A stretch of 64,000 nucleotides of DNA, taken from positions 124,001 to 188,000 of the forward strand of contig JAOTOL010001616.1 of the NCBI GenBank assembly GCA_034440575.1. The letters run 5' to 3'. A program made the position numbers and the translations under genes. Under the pieces are notes generated by a model. That model was not told the DNA's origin. It was given only the letters and a program-made list of their open reading frames with translations, and made no database searches. Of this stretch, positions 23,335 to 34,431 are shown one piece after another. Positions within the stretch are counted from its first letter, which is position 1. Each line of letters begins with the position of its first letter. The stretch is from Imbricaverruca yamaguchii (lineage: Eukaryota > Arthropoda > Thecostraca > Neoverrucidae).

Positions 23335-23900
23335 TCTGACTGAATACGCACCAGGTAATATACTCTCACCCGCTACCGTCTGACACCTGAATACTCACCA
23401 GGTAATATACTCTCACCCGCTACCATCTGACATCTGAATACTCACCAGGTAGCATACCCTCACCTGCTACCGTCTGACGGCTGGGCACTGGCCAGGTGAC
23501 TCTCCCTCATCTGCTACTGTCTGACGGTTATGCATAAACCAGGTAGCTCATCTTCATATCCTGCCGTTTGATTGCTGGACCATCGAACCGGGTAACTCAT
23601 TAATTTCGTACGGTCTGACCTGAATGCTCACCATATGACACTCACCCCCATACTGTATGACCTATGAATGCTCACCATGTGATACCTTCACCCATACAGT
23701 CTGACCGTTGAATGTTCACCGTGTGGCACTCTACCCATACTGTATGACCTATGAATGCTCACCATGTGATACCTTCACCCATACAGTCTGACCGTTGAAT
23801 GTTCACCGTGTGGCACTCTCGCCCATGCGATCTGGCCACTGGGTGTTCAACATGTGACACTCTCGTCCCTAGGGTTGATTGTTGGATGTCCACCAGGCGA
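23335..23900. repeat. 47-bp degenerate tandem repeat
   Basis: Units start TGAATACTCACCAGGTAA and include CTCACCCGCTACCGTCTGAC. The first three begin at 23341, 23388 and 23435, exactly 47 bp apart, and later units drift. A second block near 23620-23820 contains an almost exact internal duplication (GAATGCTCACCATGTGATAC occurs twice). Confidence 0.85.
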
Positions 23901-25062
23901 CACACTCATCTCACACCGTTAATGAGCTGGTTAGTTATTTGGGCTTTAAGGCGCATTAACCCTGTCATCTCCCAGCGTCTGTCCGCTTGCTATTCGCCAG
24001 ATCGTACACCCTTGCCTACTGCTTGACCGTCGGATGCTCACCAGGCACATCACCTGTGCCGAGTAGCTTGCACAGGCATCTCGAAATGATTCACAAGCAA
24101 TGTGTGCCTTTCATGGTATAGCAACAAGTTATGAATGGACAATGGCTGGATGGATACTCGCTGAGCATATGCGACTATCTGGTGGGAGATGACGGCTGTA
24201 AGTGAAGGCGTTCAAGTTCCTTCTGGGAGATCATTTCACGGAAAGTAGAACTTCAGCATACGAGACGTGCTCGCATGAAGTGCGTAGGCGATTGTATTTA
24301 TTAATATGACGCTTGTGACATTTCAACCCAGCTTCAAGATACCTTATAGGGAGCTGTTACCGCACTGATGGCAGGTATACGCCCCCACCACACACTATAT
24401 GTATATATATATAATATATGTATAATGTAGTATGTTGCAAGATATGATATTATGATGTGATTTGGCATGCAAATCTATTTTTATGAATAGCGAATGCAAT
24501 GACACAGTAATACTGGCTTCAGCCCTAGGCAGTAACAACATAGGGGCTCAGGCTTGTATGTCGCCCATCCTGGAATTCAGTTCCGCATGACGCTCATGGT
24601 TCTGCCTCGTGAAGTTCGGCTGGCAACCGGACAGCGAGGTCCTCCCATCCCTGGAGGATCTCTCTAGGTATTGAAGGAGTGTTCTCCTGGACTGGGTTGA
24701 TGGGCTGGCCGCACGCTAGGCTTCCCAGCACAATTTGTCCCTGACGATCAGATGTGCTCCAAGCTAAAACTGTCGCGATTATTACGAACCCTATTGTGAC
24801 CCTTCAGGTAGCGTCCCAAAGGGAAGATCCAATTGGCGGCAGTCAAGCATCGGTGAACTCTACATATGTGACGTCACACATATTTTGACCGATAAGAAAG
24901 CGGGAAACTCTGAGTCGTTTCTTTGAATAAGTTAAGTAACTTAGAGATATTGAAAAAATGAATGCCACCATATTCTTTCAAATAAAAATAACAAGTGAAA
25001 CTGGAAAAAACGTGCTTCCTGACATGAAGGTTGTCCACTTTGCCATTTAACTGGAAGTTCCT
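23901..25062. other. gene-free stretch
   Basis: No gene recognised. A short (TA)n tract lies at about 24398-24425. The remainder is unassigned. Confidence 0.5.
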
Positions 25063-25150
25063 GATCGGGTGGTAAGTCCGGAGTCCGGAGTTCCCGATCG
25101 GGTGGTGAGTCCGGAGTCCGGAGTTCCTGATCGGGTGGTGAGTCCGGAGC
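25063..25150. repeat. 33-bp tandem repeat, three units
   Basis: GATCGGGTGGT starts at 25063, 25096 and 25129. Each unit continues into AGTCCGGAGTCCGGAGTTCC, so a TCCGGAG doublet is nested inside the unit. Confidence 0.9.
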
Positions 25151-25274
25151 CGTTGCAACAGGCCTCGCTTAGCACTGACCACGTTCCAGTAATGCTACGC
25201 TACGCATTCAGATTAAATGTGCTTTAAAACGATACAACTGCGGTTCGTCATGCGGTGACCACTCTATCCGTGAC

Positions 25275-25890
25275 AGCCCGGGAGAACGACCACCCGATCG
25301 ACACCCATGGCCCGAGACTGCCCGGGAGGATGTTCACCCGACACCCATAGCCCGAGACTGCCCGGGAGAACGTCCACCCGACACCCATGGTCTGAGACTG
25401 CCCAGGAGGACGTCCACCCGACCGACACCCATGGCCCGAGACTGCCCGGGAGGATGTTCACCCGACACCCATAGCCCGAGACTGCCCGGGAGAACGTCCA
25501 CCCGACACCCATGGTCTGAGACTGCCCGGGAGAACGTCCACCCGACCGACACCCATGGCCCGAGACTGCCCGGGAGGATGTTCACCCGACACACATGGCC
25601 CGAGACTGCCCGGGAGAACGTCCACCCGACACCCATGGACCGAGACTGCCCGGGGAACGTCCGCCTGACTGACACCCATGGTCTGAGACTGCCCAAGAGG
25701 ACGTTCACCCGACACCCATGGTCTAAGACTACCCGGGAGAACGTCCACTCGGCCGAGACACCCACGGCCCGAGACTGCCCAGGGACGTTCACCCAACGCC
25801 CATGGCCCGAGACTGCCCGGGGGACGTCCACCCGACCTACACCCATGGTCTGAACCTGCCCGGGAGGACGTTCACCCGACCGACACCCAT
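25275..25890. repeat. 40/44-bp minisatellite
   Basis: About 15 units built on CGAGACTGCCCGGGAG, then CGTCCACCCGAC or TGTTCACCCGAC, then ACCCATGGC. Some units carry an extra CGAC (44 bp rather than 40). Open frames of up to 222 codons on the minus strand are by-products of composition. Confidence 0.93.
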
Positions 25891-28028
25891 TGCCCAGCCG
25901 GCGGAGCGCATCGCCACCTGACTGACCGGCTGCCAAGGTTACCACGATTGCCAAGATTACCAACCGATTTTCTGCCGACGAACGTGAGATGATCACACTC
26001 AATGTTAATCTCTATATAGCGTAGCGGAGACTTGCTTGTTTGCAGAATATCGTGAAAAAATGCGCAAAATGGAAATATTCCCTATATTACGGCAGCCGAT
26101 TCATGCGTGTAAACGTCGCTGAGTTTACCTATATTTCCTAGATTTATGTGATCCATGTCAATTTACGTGGTGAAAATAGCGTAATCGCCGCCAAAGCCGG
26201 TGCGGAGTATTTTACACCTCTAGCGCATGGGGAGGAGTTGCGCCCCCTCCCAGTGCGCAGATTATTTTCATGCATATAACTAGTGACACGAAACAAAAGT
26301 CAGCGTGCTGCACGTAACAATATCTCGCGTATGCCATTCGAGATGTATGTCGGAGTTACTTGTAAGCATTTCACCCCTATTAAGTTCAACTTAGAATGGT
26401 AAGTTTTCGAAGTGTGGGATTAAAAAGGAATCCACAACTTGAGGGGCCAATTATTCAGGCGCTAAAATTAGCATCGTCTTCCTGCGTGCATGGAACGGCC
26501 TGTATTTGCGGAGACCGCTCCAATAATATTTGGTATGCAAAGTCCAGACTAGCTAGGTTGAATATTCACATGTGTTTCTGCTCTGCATAGCACAGTGACA
26601 GTTGCAGGCGCATCGTGTAACTAATCTACTTTAAATTCGGTGTATCGGCAATGATCAGTTGTTAGATGCCTTTCCGTTGTTGGTCAAAAAGAACACATCT
26701 ATAAGGGTTATTAGGAGCTCTGAATGGTTTGGAACTGGAAGTATTTTGCTTTTCCCGGCCATCTGGTCTTGTGCGTGAACAAAATTGAGTTCCCTATCTT
26801 CTACGCAAGATAAGAACCACACGGCCAGCGATGCGTTGACACCGAATTGGAAAGGAAAGTGAATACCGAATTAATCAGGATGTTGGGAGGTGGTGCGCTG
26901 GGACTTGGCCTTGACAGTACGCTCGTCAAACTAGTTCGCGAGCCAGACAAATGTCACAAAACAGACCACACCACACGATCTCGGCATCGCCGAACTGCGC
27001 AAAAGCATGTTTATGATGAGTTCATTGACTTTGAGAGGGAAGTGCAGATATCTGATAGATTTATAGATGTTTGGCAAACACTTAATTCCACTCAAGAACC
27101 AGAAAAGACAGGCGTAGCAAAAGGGACGGAGCATAACACGTAAACAATGGCCATCCACCTATTTTGATAGCATCGGGTGTTCACAGAGAGAATGAATTAA
27201 GACAAACTTTTCTTCTCACTTCCACTGGCTTTCCACAGTTTTCCTGATATTTTCTGAATGGATGATGCTGGTTGTGGTAAAGAAATTACCACCTGTCTGG
27301 AGATTACGGACACTGCTTGCTCAGCACTAACTGTCTAGAATTATATCGGTAGTCCGCAATTCTTAGTTCCTATCAGCGCGTTTCCCGACACATTTAGCAC
27401 ATCGGTTGTTTAGTCCTGGTGCAAAGGCAAAGGCGGTGAGGACAGGAGTGGTCTCCATTAGCGGGGGAAATGCAAGGTTTTTCCGTCCGACACTATTCCC
27501 CTCCGCTACACATTTCGCAAAAAAAAACACGCCGACCCTCACCCCTGGGTACGAGCGACCTTGACTGTGTCGTCATCCCATCCTGGACTGGTGAGTGGCG
27601 CAATATCTGCGCGTGCTTCCTGTCGGCACAGATAATCAGGACATCCCCGTGCCGACACAGGCCGAAGGCGCGCCACATCTGACCGCTGCCAGTCGTCCCG
27701 ACTCCGCCGGCGGCGCCGCGCGCCAGATTTGCCGCCATTCCACGGCTTCGTTAACTGACCTGCGGCGCGGCAGCGCGCCACTTTTTGTCCCGACCAAGTG
27801 AACAGTGGAACCTCGTTATCGCATTCCCGGCCCCATCGCGGCTCCCGGAGGAAGGCGGCGCGAAGGAGATCAGCGCGGGTCGGCGCCATAACCGACCGAG
27901 CTGCCAGGGCGGCATTACATTCGTTATCCGGCCGCTCCCATATTACCACGCCAATCACGAAGCTTACGGCGAGCCGAATCCAATAAGCAGGGAAGCCCAA
28001 TCGCCTTCTCCATTCTACATATATATAA
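25891..28028. other. no recognised gene
   Basis: A + strand frame at 26847-27143 (98 codons) and a minus frame at 27539-28117 show no domain I can assign. The CAGTGGAACCTCGTTATC word at 27803-27820 resembles the end of pogo/Tigger-type elements, but I found no matching inverted end. Confidence 0.45.
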
Positions 28029-29057
28029 CTCTTCGAAAATGCGACTAAATCAAGCCTCAAAATTATAGATTCTCTACAACGCCAATCTTTACAAATAGCC
28101 ACAGGAGCATGCACCACTTCGCCTTCTTTCGCTCTTCACATATATAACCACATACCAGAACTGAAGCACAGACGCACAGAAACACTATTAAAATATCACT
28201 ACAAAACACAACTCATCGCACAACACCCATGCACCCAGGAATTAAAACTCCGCACCAAACGCAAACATCAACTCATGAACGCAACACGACTCAAAACTAC
28301 AATAGGCTGCCGCATCCACCAACACGCAAATAGATTACACATCACACTCCCCACAGCAAAAGCACTCCCACCACCCACCGCATGGTGGAAATACCAATCA
28401 CCCAAAACACACCTCCTCATAGACAAGCCAAAGCACACCTACACGGACGCAGAAATACACCAACTATTCCTCCACTTCAAAGCCCAACATCCAAACCACA
28501 ACATCATCTACACCGACGGCTCAAAATTACACACACAGCAGACGGGCACAGCGGTGGTGCTGTACCCCAACGCAGCATCGCAGCGGCTCATCCTTCGTGC
28601 CCGTCTGCATGACACAGCATCCACATACACAGCAGAATTATTCGCGATCTTCTCGGCATACTGCACCATCTACAACACCAAAATTGAGCACAACATCATA
28701 GCCACAGACGCAAAATCAGCATTACATAGCATAACACCCCACACCAAATACAAACACTCCCTCATACCCAAAATACTGCACATCCACAAACAACTCACTC
28801 TACCACAACGACCAACACTACTCTGGATCCCAAGTCACACAAACATACACGGCAACGAACACGCAGACAACGAAGTCAACATAGCCACAACACTACAACA
28901 AACGACACCCTGCCCACTCTCACAATCAGACTACTACCCCACAATACGCCAGGCACTCAACAAAGACATTCAACAAACATGGGACACAACAATCACGCAA
29001 CTACACGAAATGCACCCCAAAACACGAACTTTGGCACACCATGAACCAAAACACTAG
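28029..29057 (+). pseudogene. LINE ORF2 fragment: RT C-terminus and RNase H
   Basis: The frame is open from 28029, just after a TAA at 28026; the first ATG at 28275 is internal. The opening residues match the RT tail pattern (SLQIATGACTTSP, then HIPELKHRR). RNase H follows with its acidic positions visible: YTDGS, TAELFAI, ATDAKSAL and HGNEHAD. The frame shifts at about 29010-29050, where the downstream zinc-motif frame takes over. The copy is dead as an autonomous element because the endonuclease and most of RT are missing. Confidence 0.88.
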
Positions 29058-29400
29058 ACAAAAAGAACGGACACTAACACGATTACGTCATAGGACACAC
29101 TGCACTCACGCACTTCTACCTCCTAGCAGACAACTCCTACGACCACAATGCACAGCCTGTCGACGAACACTCACAATTAAACGCATACTCATGCACTGCA
29201 CCAAATACAACACAGAAAGACAGCCCATCACAAATTACTGCAACATGAACAACATCCCACTAAACATCGCGACACTTCTCAACGATGACCATCCAACATT
29301 ACACGAGCACACCTCTTCCACATTCTCTCGAACAGACGCACTATGGAGCCACGAACTATGGGAAAGAAATGAAAAAATAGAAGGATATGTTAAAAAATAA
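29041..29400 (+). pseudogene. LINE ORF2 C-terminus with zinc motif
   Basis: 119 codons overlapping the end of the RNase H frame in another register. It has the typical LINE C-terminal layout: a TLTRLR segment, then a Cys pair (CTAC), an LTIKRILMHC segment and a short acidic tail. In this copy the LGH motif that normally follows TRLRL is altered, while copy 2 keeps it (TRLRLGHTALTH). This indicates a small indel near 29090. Confidence 0.85.
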
Positions 29401-29870
29401 AACAGAAAATAAAAAAAAATGGAAAATAGAAAAAATTGAAAGATACGTTACACAAAGAAAAACAGACAATCAATAAAAAAAAACAAAACAAAAAAATTTG
29501 TTCTTGCAATGTTCACCTATGGCGATGACCCTCCCCCCACCCCCACTACACCCCATACCCCAACGTGGCACCGACCGGACTAACCCCCTCTCTCGACTTA
29601 ATCATCTCCGGCTCTCAAACAACTCTACTGCATCTGCTCTACATCTTCAATCGATCCGGACTACCTCAGCTCTACTCTCCAAGACCATCTCAACGCTACT
29701 TCACCACTGCTCGACGACTCTACTAAACCTCCACCTCGGATTCATCCTCCTACCCTACGCTACTCACTCTCTTACACATCTTCTCTTCAACCGGAACCAG
29801 CCGATATCACCACACGGTGACAGGCTGGCAAAATTCATTCACACACACACACACACACCCGTAAGGCGTG

Positions 29871-30071
29871 TAAAGCGAGGACTGTGACTCGTCACCGACT
29901 ATCGAGGACCATGTGAAGGCACCAGTTGACAAGGCTCAGACTTGGAATGGTAGTAGTCGTGCATGTGTAGACATGCTCTGTCTACAGAGTTATGGAGAAA
30001 AGCATAATGACAGGCCATCAGAGCGACACTGAATACCGAGGACCGAGTATGAATACTAAAAGAGACTGAAT
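29871..30071. other. spacer between the two LINE copies
   Basis: About 200 bases with no recognised feature. Near its end GAATACTAAAAGAGACTGAATACTAAAA is a short direct duplication of TGAATACTAAAA, directly before the second LINE copy begins. Confidence 0.6.
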
Positions 30072-31735
30072 ACTAAAACTACGCACAACACGCAGACACC
30101 AACTCATGAACTCCTCACAACTACAGACCACAATAGGCTGCCGCATACACAGATACGCCAAACACACTAGACATAACACTCCCAACGACAACACCACCCC
30201 CACCACCCATCGCATGGTGGAAACAACCGACACCCAACACACACTTCCTCATTGACAAACCGAAAAACACATGCACACACGCAGAAATACACCAACTATT
30301 CCTACACTTCAAAGCACAGTACGCCAAACTACAACATCATATATACCGACGGCTCCAAAATTACATACACAGCAGACGGGCAGAGCGGCGGTGCTGTACC
30401 CCAACGCAGCCCCGCCGCGGCTCATCCTTCGTGCCCGTCTGCACGACACAGCATCCACATACACAGCAGAATTATTCGCAATCTTCTCGGCATACTGTAC
30501 CATCTACAACACCAAAATTGAACACAACATCATAGCCACAGACGCAAAATCAGCATTACAGAGCATAACACCCCACACCAAATACAAACACTCCCTCATA
30601 CCCAAAATACTACACATCCACAAACAACTAACTATACCACAACGGCCAACACTACTCTGGATCCCAAGTCACACAAACATACACGGCAACGAACACGCAG
30701 ACAACAGAAGTCAACATAGCCACAACACAACAACAAACGACACCCTGCCCCTACTCACAATCAGACTACTACCCCACAATACGCCAGGCACTCAACAAAG
30801 ACATTCAACAAACATGGGACACAACAATCACGCAACTACACGAAATGCACCCAAAACACGAACTTTGGCACACCATGAACCAAAACACTAAACAAAAAGA
30901 ACGCACACTAACACGATTACGTCTCGGACACACTGCACTCACGCACTTCTACCTCTTACAACAACTCCTACGACCACAATGCACAGCATGTCAACGAACA
31001 CTCACAATTAAACGCATACTCATGCACTGCACCAAATACAACACAGAAAGACAGCCCATCACAAATTACTGCAACATGAACAACATCCCACTAAACATCG
31101 CGACACTTCTCAACGATGACCATCCAACATTACACGAGCACACCTCTTCCACATTCTCTCTAACAGACGCCTGAGCCACGAACTATGAAAAATGAAAAAA
31201 TGAAGGATATGTTAAAAAATAAAACAGAAAATAAACAAAAAATGGAAATAGAAAAAATTGAAAGATACGTTAAAAAAGAAAAACAGACAATCAATAAAAA
31301 AAAGAAACAAAAAACTAACCCTACGTGATATTTACTAACCACTAACGTTCTTGTATTGTAAAATCAATACTGGCGATGACCCGACCCCAACCCTCCAACT
31401 ACACCCCGACCCATGGCACCGACCGGACTGGCAAACTCTATTCTCCTGCACCAGCTCAGCTTCGACTACTACCTCATCTGCCTGCAAGACGTCTCAACTT
31501 CTACTTCCTCTATGCGTCATTCTTCAAGTCGTCTCAACTCTCTCACAACTCGCCTCTATAAGACAACTATAATCTTCCTCGCTTCCTCTCATCTCCACCA
31601 CATTAATCCTCATACCCTTTCACCCCTAACAAACAACAACACAAAATACTGACACCACAAACCCCCCCCCCCCCGGAAACAGCCGACTTCACCACGCGGT
31701 GGCAGGCTGACCAAACACCCATACACACACACACA
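30072..31735 (+). mobile_element. 5'-truncated LINE with RNase H, copy 2
   Basis: The same element as 28029-29870, truncated slightly further downstream and ending in a (CA)n tail at about 31720-31733. Over the 250 bases around the RNase H DAKSAL motif I counted eight differences from copy 1, about 97% identity. Frame breaks occur near 30350-30400 and near 30705. The 3' untranslated region also matches copy 1 (CACCGACCGGACT, and GCCGA near CACCACGCGGTG), with different internal deletions. Confidence 0.9.
30252..31174 (+). pseudogene. LINE copy 2 ORF2 remnants (RNase H, zinc motif)
   Basis: Three overlapping frames (30252-30521, 30271-30891, 30845-31174) together cover RNase H and the C-terminal zinc motif. 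YTDGS is in the first frame, while TAELFAI, ATDAKSAL and HGNEHAD are in the second, so a frameshift separates the first catalytic Asp from the others. The third carries TRLRLGHTALTH, CTACQRT and ILMHC. The final codons differ from copy 1, where the frame ends early at about 31172. Confidence 0.85.
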
Positions 31736-32126
31736 ACTTCGAGATGAGGTGCTTTTGGAGCTGAAATAGTGCAAGATTTAGTGTTCGAAAACAGTGCTAA
31801 ATAGCTGGCATATACGTTATTGACATTTAATTCAACTTTACATACGCATCCATCATTTTTGTTGTTTTTTATTTGATACCTTGTTTTTGTTCCAAACACT
31901 GCAGATTTCGCTTAGTACACATCACATATTAGAATATCATTCATTTCCTTTATCCGTGCTTGGGGCTAAGCCCAAGAAGTTGGGACATAGTTTTTGAAGC
32001 AGCTAATACTCACTCACAAAACAAATGTGCTCACATTTACCTCGAGGTAACTTGACCACGAAAAGGAACCCAAAGTTCATACTTGCACAATGCAACAGCA
32101 TGCTGTACTAGCCGATGCCCTCCTTT
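31736..32126. other. gene-free stretch
   Basis: No gene recognised. CTTGGGGCTAAGCCCAAG near 31957 forms a small 6-bp-stem hairpin of no clear meaning. Confidence 0.5.
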
Positions 32127-33400
32127 CTATGGGGAGATATTCGCATTTATCAGAGTGGAACTAAAAAGGAAGTCTCTGTTGACCAGGCAGCACAAGAAAA
32201 CCAAGCGCTGGCGGCACCGAGTACCCATCAGCTCTCCGCATCCGTATAGACGGCATCGCTTCCAACCTGATCGTGCGCGGGCTTTTGGAAGATGACGCCC
32301 GGCTCCCCTGGGCTGCAGAGATGGCCGTGGGACCGGATAAGACCGGCTTCGACCGGTTCCGTAGATTACTCTATCCTTCAGGGTTTGAAAAAGACGAGGA
32401 GTCGTGAAGTACCGATGGAATGAAAGCTTTGTTCCAGGGTTGAGTGTTCCAGCAAGGCACAGGACAGCTGACTCGCCCAGATACCATTGCTTTCCATCGG
32501 CATCACCTCCCTCGACTAGACGCCTCCACTGATAGATTTCGAAATCCATAATGAGGCCATCCGGAGCCGCCAGTACGAAGTTCTTCAAGCCTTCGATATT
32601 TGGTTCGTTCGGCATGTGCTTGTTCAGGAATGTTCTGCCAGTAAACGGATCATCTGCTCATCCACAGCGAGATCTGATACTCTCGGCAGCCTTCGACATC
32701 CTTCTCTCACCGTGTCCATGAGCGGTATAACTTTCCAGAGGCGATCACGGGCCTTCACCTCATCACTGGCCTCATTGTCACTTACGATCTTGATGTTGGC
32801 TCTGATTTTGAAGTATCTGTCTCGGGACATTGCAAATGCAATGGCAGCAACCCTGGTTTTCCTCAAACAGTACAAAGGTAACCAGGAATACTTCAGTATG
32901 AACATCAAGAAACTGATGCCAAAACATGTCTACACTCCTCGGCTTTCAACAGCAGGCTTCGGCCTGTAGTAAACACATGGTGAATGTTATCATTCTCAGC
33001 CATCGCCTGGAACATATTGTTCCAAAAGATTATCGTTCGTCTGGATCGAACTTGCCGAAGGACTCACGCGGTGTAAGAATAATGTCGTCCTTCTCTGTGA
33101 TTGCGGCCCTTTGGCATGATGCTGTCACTTGAAGTCCCTGTTGCTGTTTGTGTTTGGTTCCCCAGAAGTTATTCCCAGCGCTTGAAAGAGAAATAGAGAG
33201 GCCTCGTTTTGTTCGATGGTGAGGGTCATCATGGTTGGATCCACTTGTAGATTGTGATGTGGTGCTTCCTTGAGCCCCGCTGGACAATTCTTGCTGTGGC
33301 TCAAAGCAGGTGTCACTACCTGAGCCGCATGATTCATGACCCTGCATGGGTTGATCGGCTTCGTCTGCATCGTCACCCCAGCTGATATCCAGAATCAGAG
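32127..33400 (-). pseudogene. piggyBac-family transposase relic
   Basis: Three minus-strand fragments read in order. 33347-33030 is an acidic, low-complexity N-terminal region. 32908-32624 holds MSRDRYFKI, then RDRLWKVIPLMDTVRE and LAVDEQMI. 32615-32127 holds MPNEPNIEGLKNFVLAAPDG, DFEIYQ and FTTPRLFQTL. These are hallmark segments of the piggyBac DDE transposase. The second and third fragments are separated only by a one-base frameshift at about 32648. The expected second catalytic Asp, in the context F-D-N-x-F-T, reads F-H-R-Y-F-T here, so that acid is lost. The C-terminal region after IYGTG is scrambled. It is an inactive copy, and I did not locate its terminal repeats or TTAA sites. Confidence 0.85.
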
Positions 33401-34431
33401 CTAAGCATATGTTCTAGATATGTCGAAATACCATCCGGGGACAGAATATCTGGGAGGAAATGGATTGACGTTGAAAATATAACTAGATATTAGGACAGGT
33501 GTGGAACGATTTATTATGGAGGTGTTTGGCACTAAGCTTAGGAGACTGAAGAATATGTCATTGAATCGGTACAGCAACTCATTTTATCAGAAAAAGGCGG
33601 CCATTACAAGCACTCAGCTGACCTCAACGTCCTCTAAATAGATCATATGGAGAACAATCGATTAAATTATAGTATATCCACAATTGTTTGTTCCAAAGGA
33701 AATCAGGATGATGAACGCATCATCCACGCTGGCATCAGTTTTGGATTTGTCCCAGAAATCCCAGAAATCCTACTGTAGGATAGCTATCGTGGAGAAAAAC
33801 CATTGCAAAATAGGTAGCTGGCCATCGTGAAGAAGTGGGATATGAGCTTGAAGGCACAATGCCAAACATGGTACGTTTTCATGATACTCCCGATGCCTGA
33901 CTTTATACAATCTTAACTGGCAGATGCCTGAAAGTATACATATGTGTACATATCACGAATATTTCCTATATTTCTGTATGGAAGCTAATACAAGTACTCC
34001 GTAATGCTACCAGAGGTATCTTGAGGGCAATGCAAAATTAACTGTCACTAGTGAACACTTCTTTACTAGAATTATCAATTTTTATCAGGATTCAGGGCGA
34101 AAGTATGCTTTCGTTATATTGAATTTGGTAGCTTTCGCCAGGAACCGATAGTGGCGGATTCTAAACTAGTCCTTGTGCATTTAATTGTTGCATCCTTCGG
34201 GTCCTAGCAACCAGTGCATTCTATACATACAACTATGGAAAGGATACATGAATGTCTTAAGTTTCGGTCATCGGCGTTCACATCTCATACATAGATGCTA
34301 ACATTAATCGTTGAGCGTATGGGAAAACTTACATCAGATCTGCTTCTTGCAGTGTATGAAGCACCACCAGTGTTCGTATGGGTTGTTGTCCTGCTCTACA
34401 TCTGACAGTATGTCCGAATCCTGTAGTGTGC
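33401..34431. other. gene-free stretch
   Basis: About 1 kb of AT-rich sequence with no open frame of note and no recognised repeat. Confidence 0.5.

Larger units (their letters stand above)
28029..29870 (+). mobile_element. 5'-truncated LINE with RNase H, copy 1
   Basis: A non-LTR retrotransposon copy that begins inside the C-terminal part of reverse transcriptase and ends in an (AC)n tail (about 29842-29864). It contains the end of RT, an RNase H domain, a C-terminal Cys-rich zinc motif and an A-rich 3' untranslated region. RNase H-bearing LINEs include the I, LOA and Tad groups. I do not resolve it further. The + strand is strikingly rich in A and C and poor in G. A sister copy lies at 30072-31735. 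Confidence 0.9.

Noticed and set aside
22292..23383. Collagen-like or proline-rich proteins on both strands (341-345 codons)
   Set aside because: The 21-bp period automatically gives seven-residue repeats on both strands. No signal peptide or splice context was seen.
27539..28117. Minus-strand frame of 192 codons
   Set aside because: It overlaps the start of a LINE copy, shows no domain and is compositionally explained by local GC richness.
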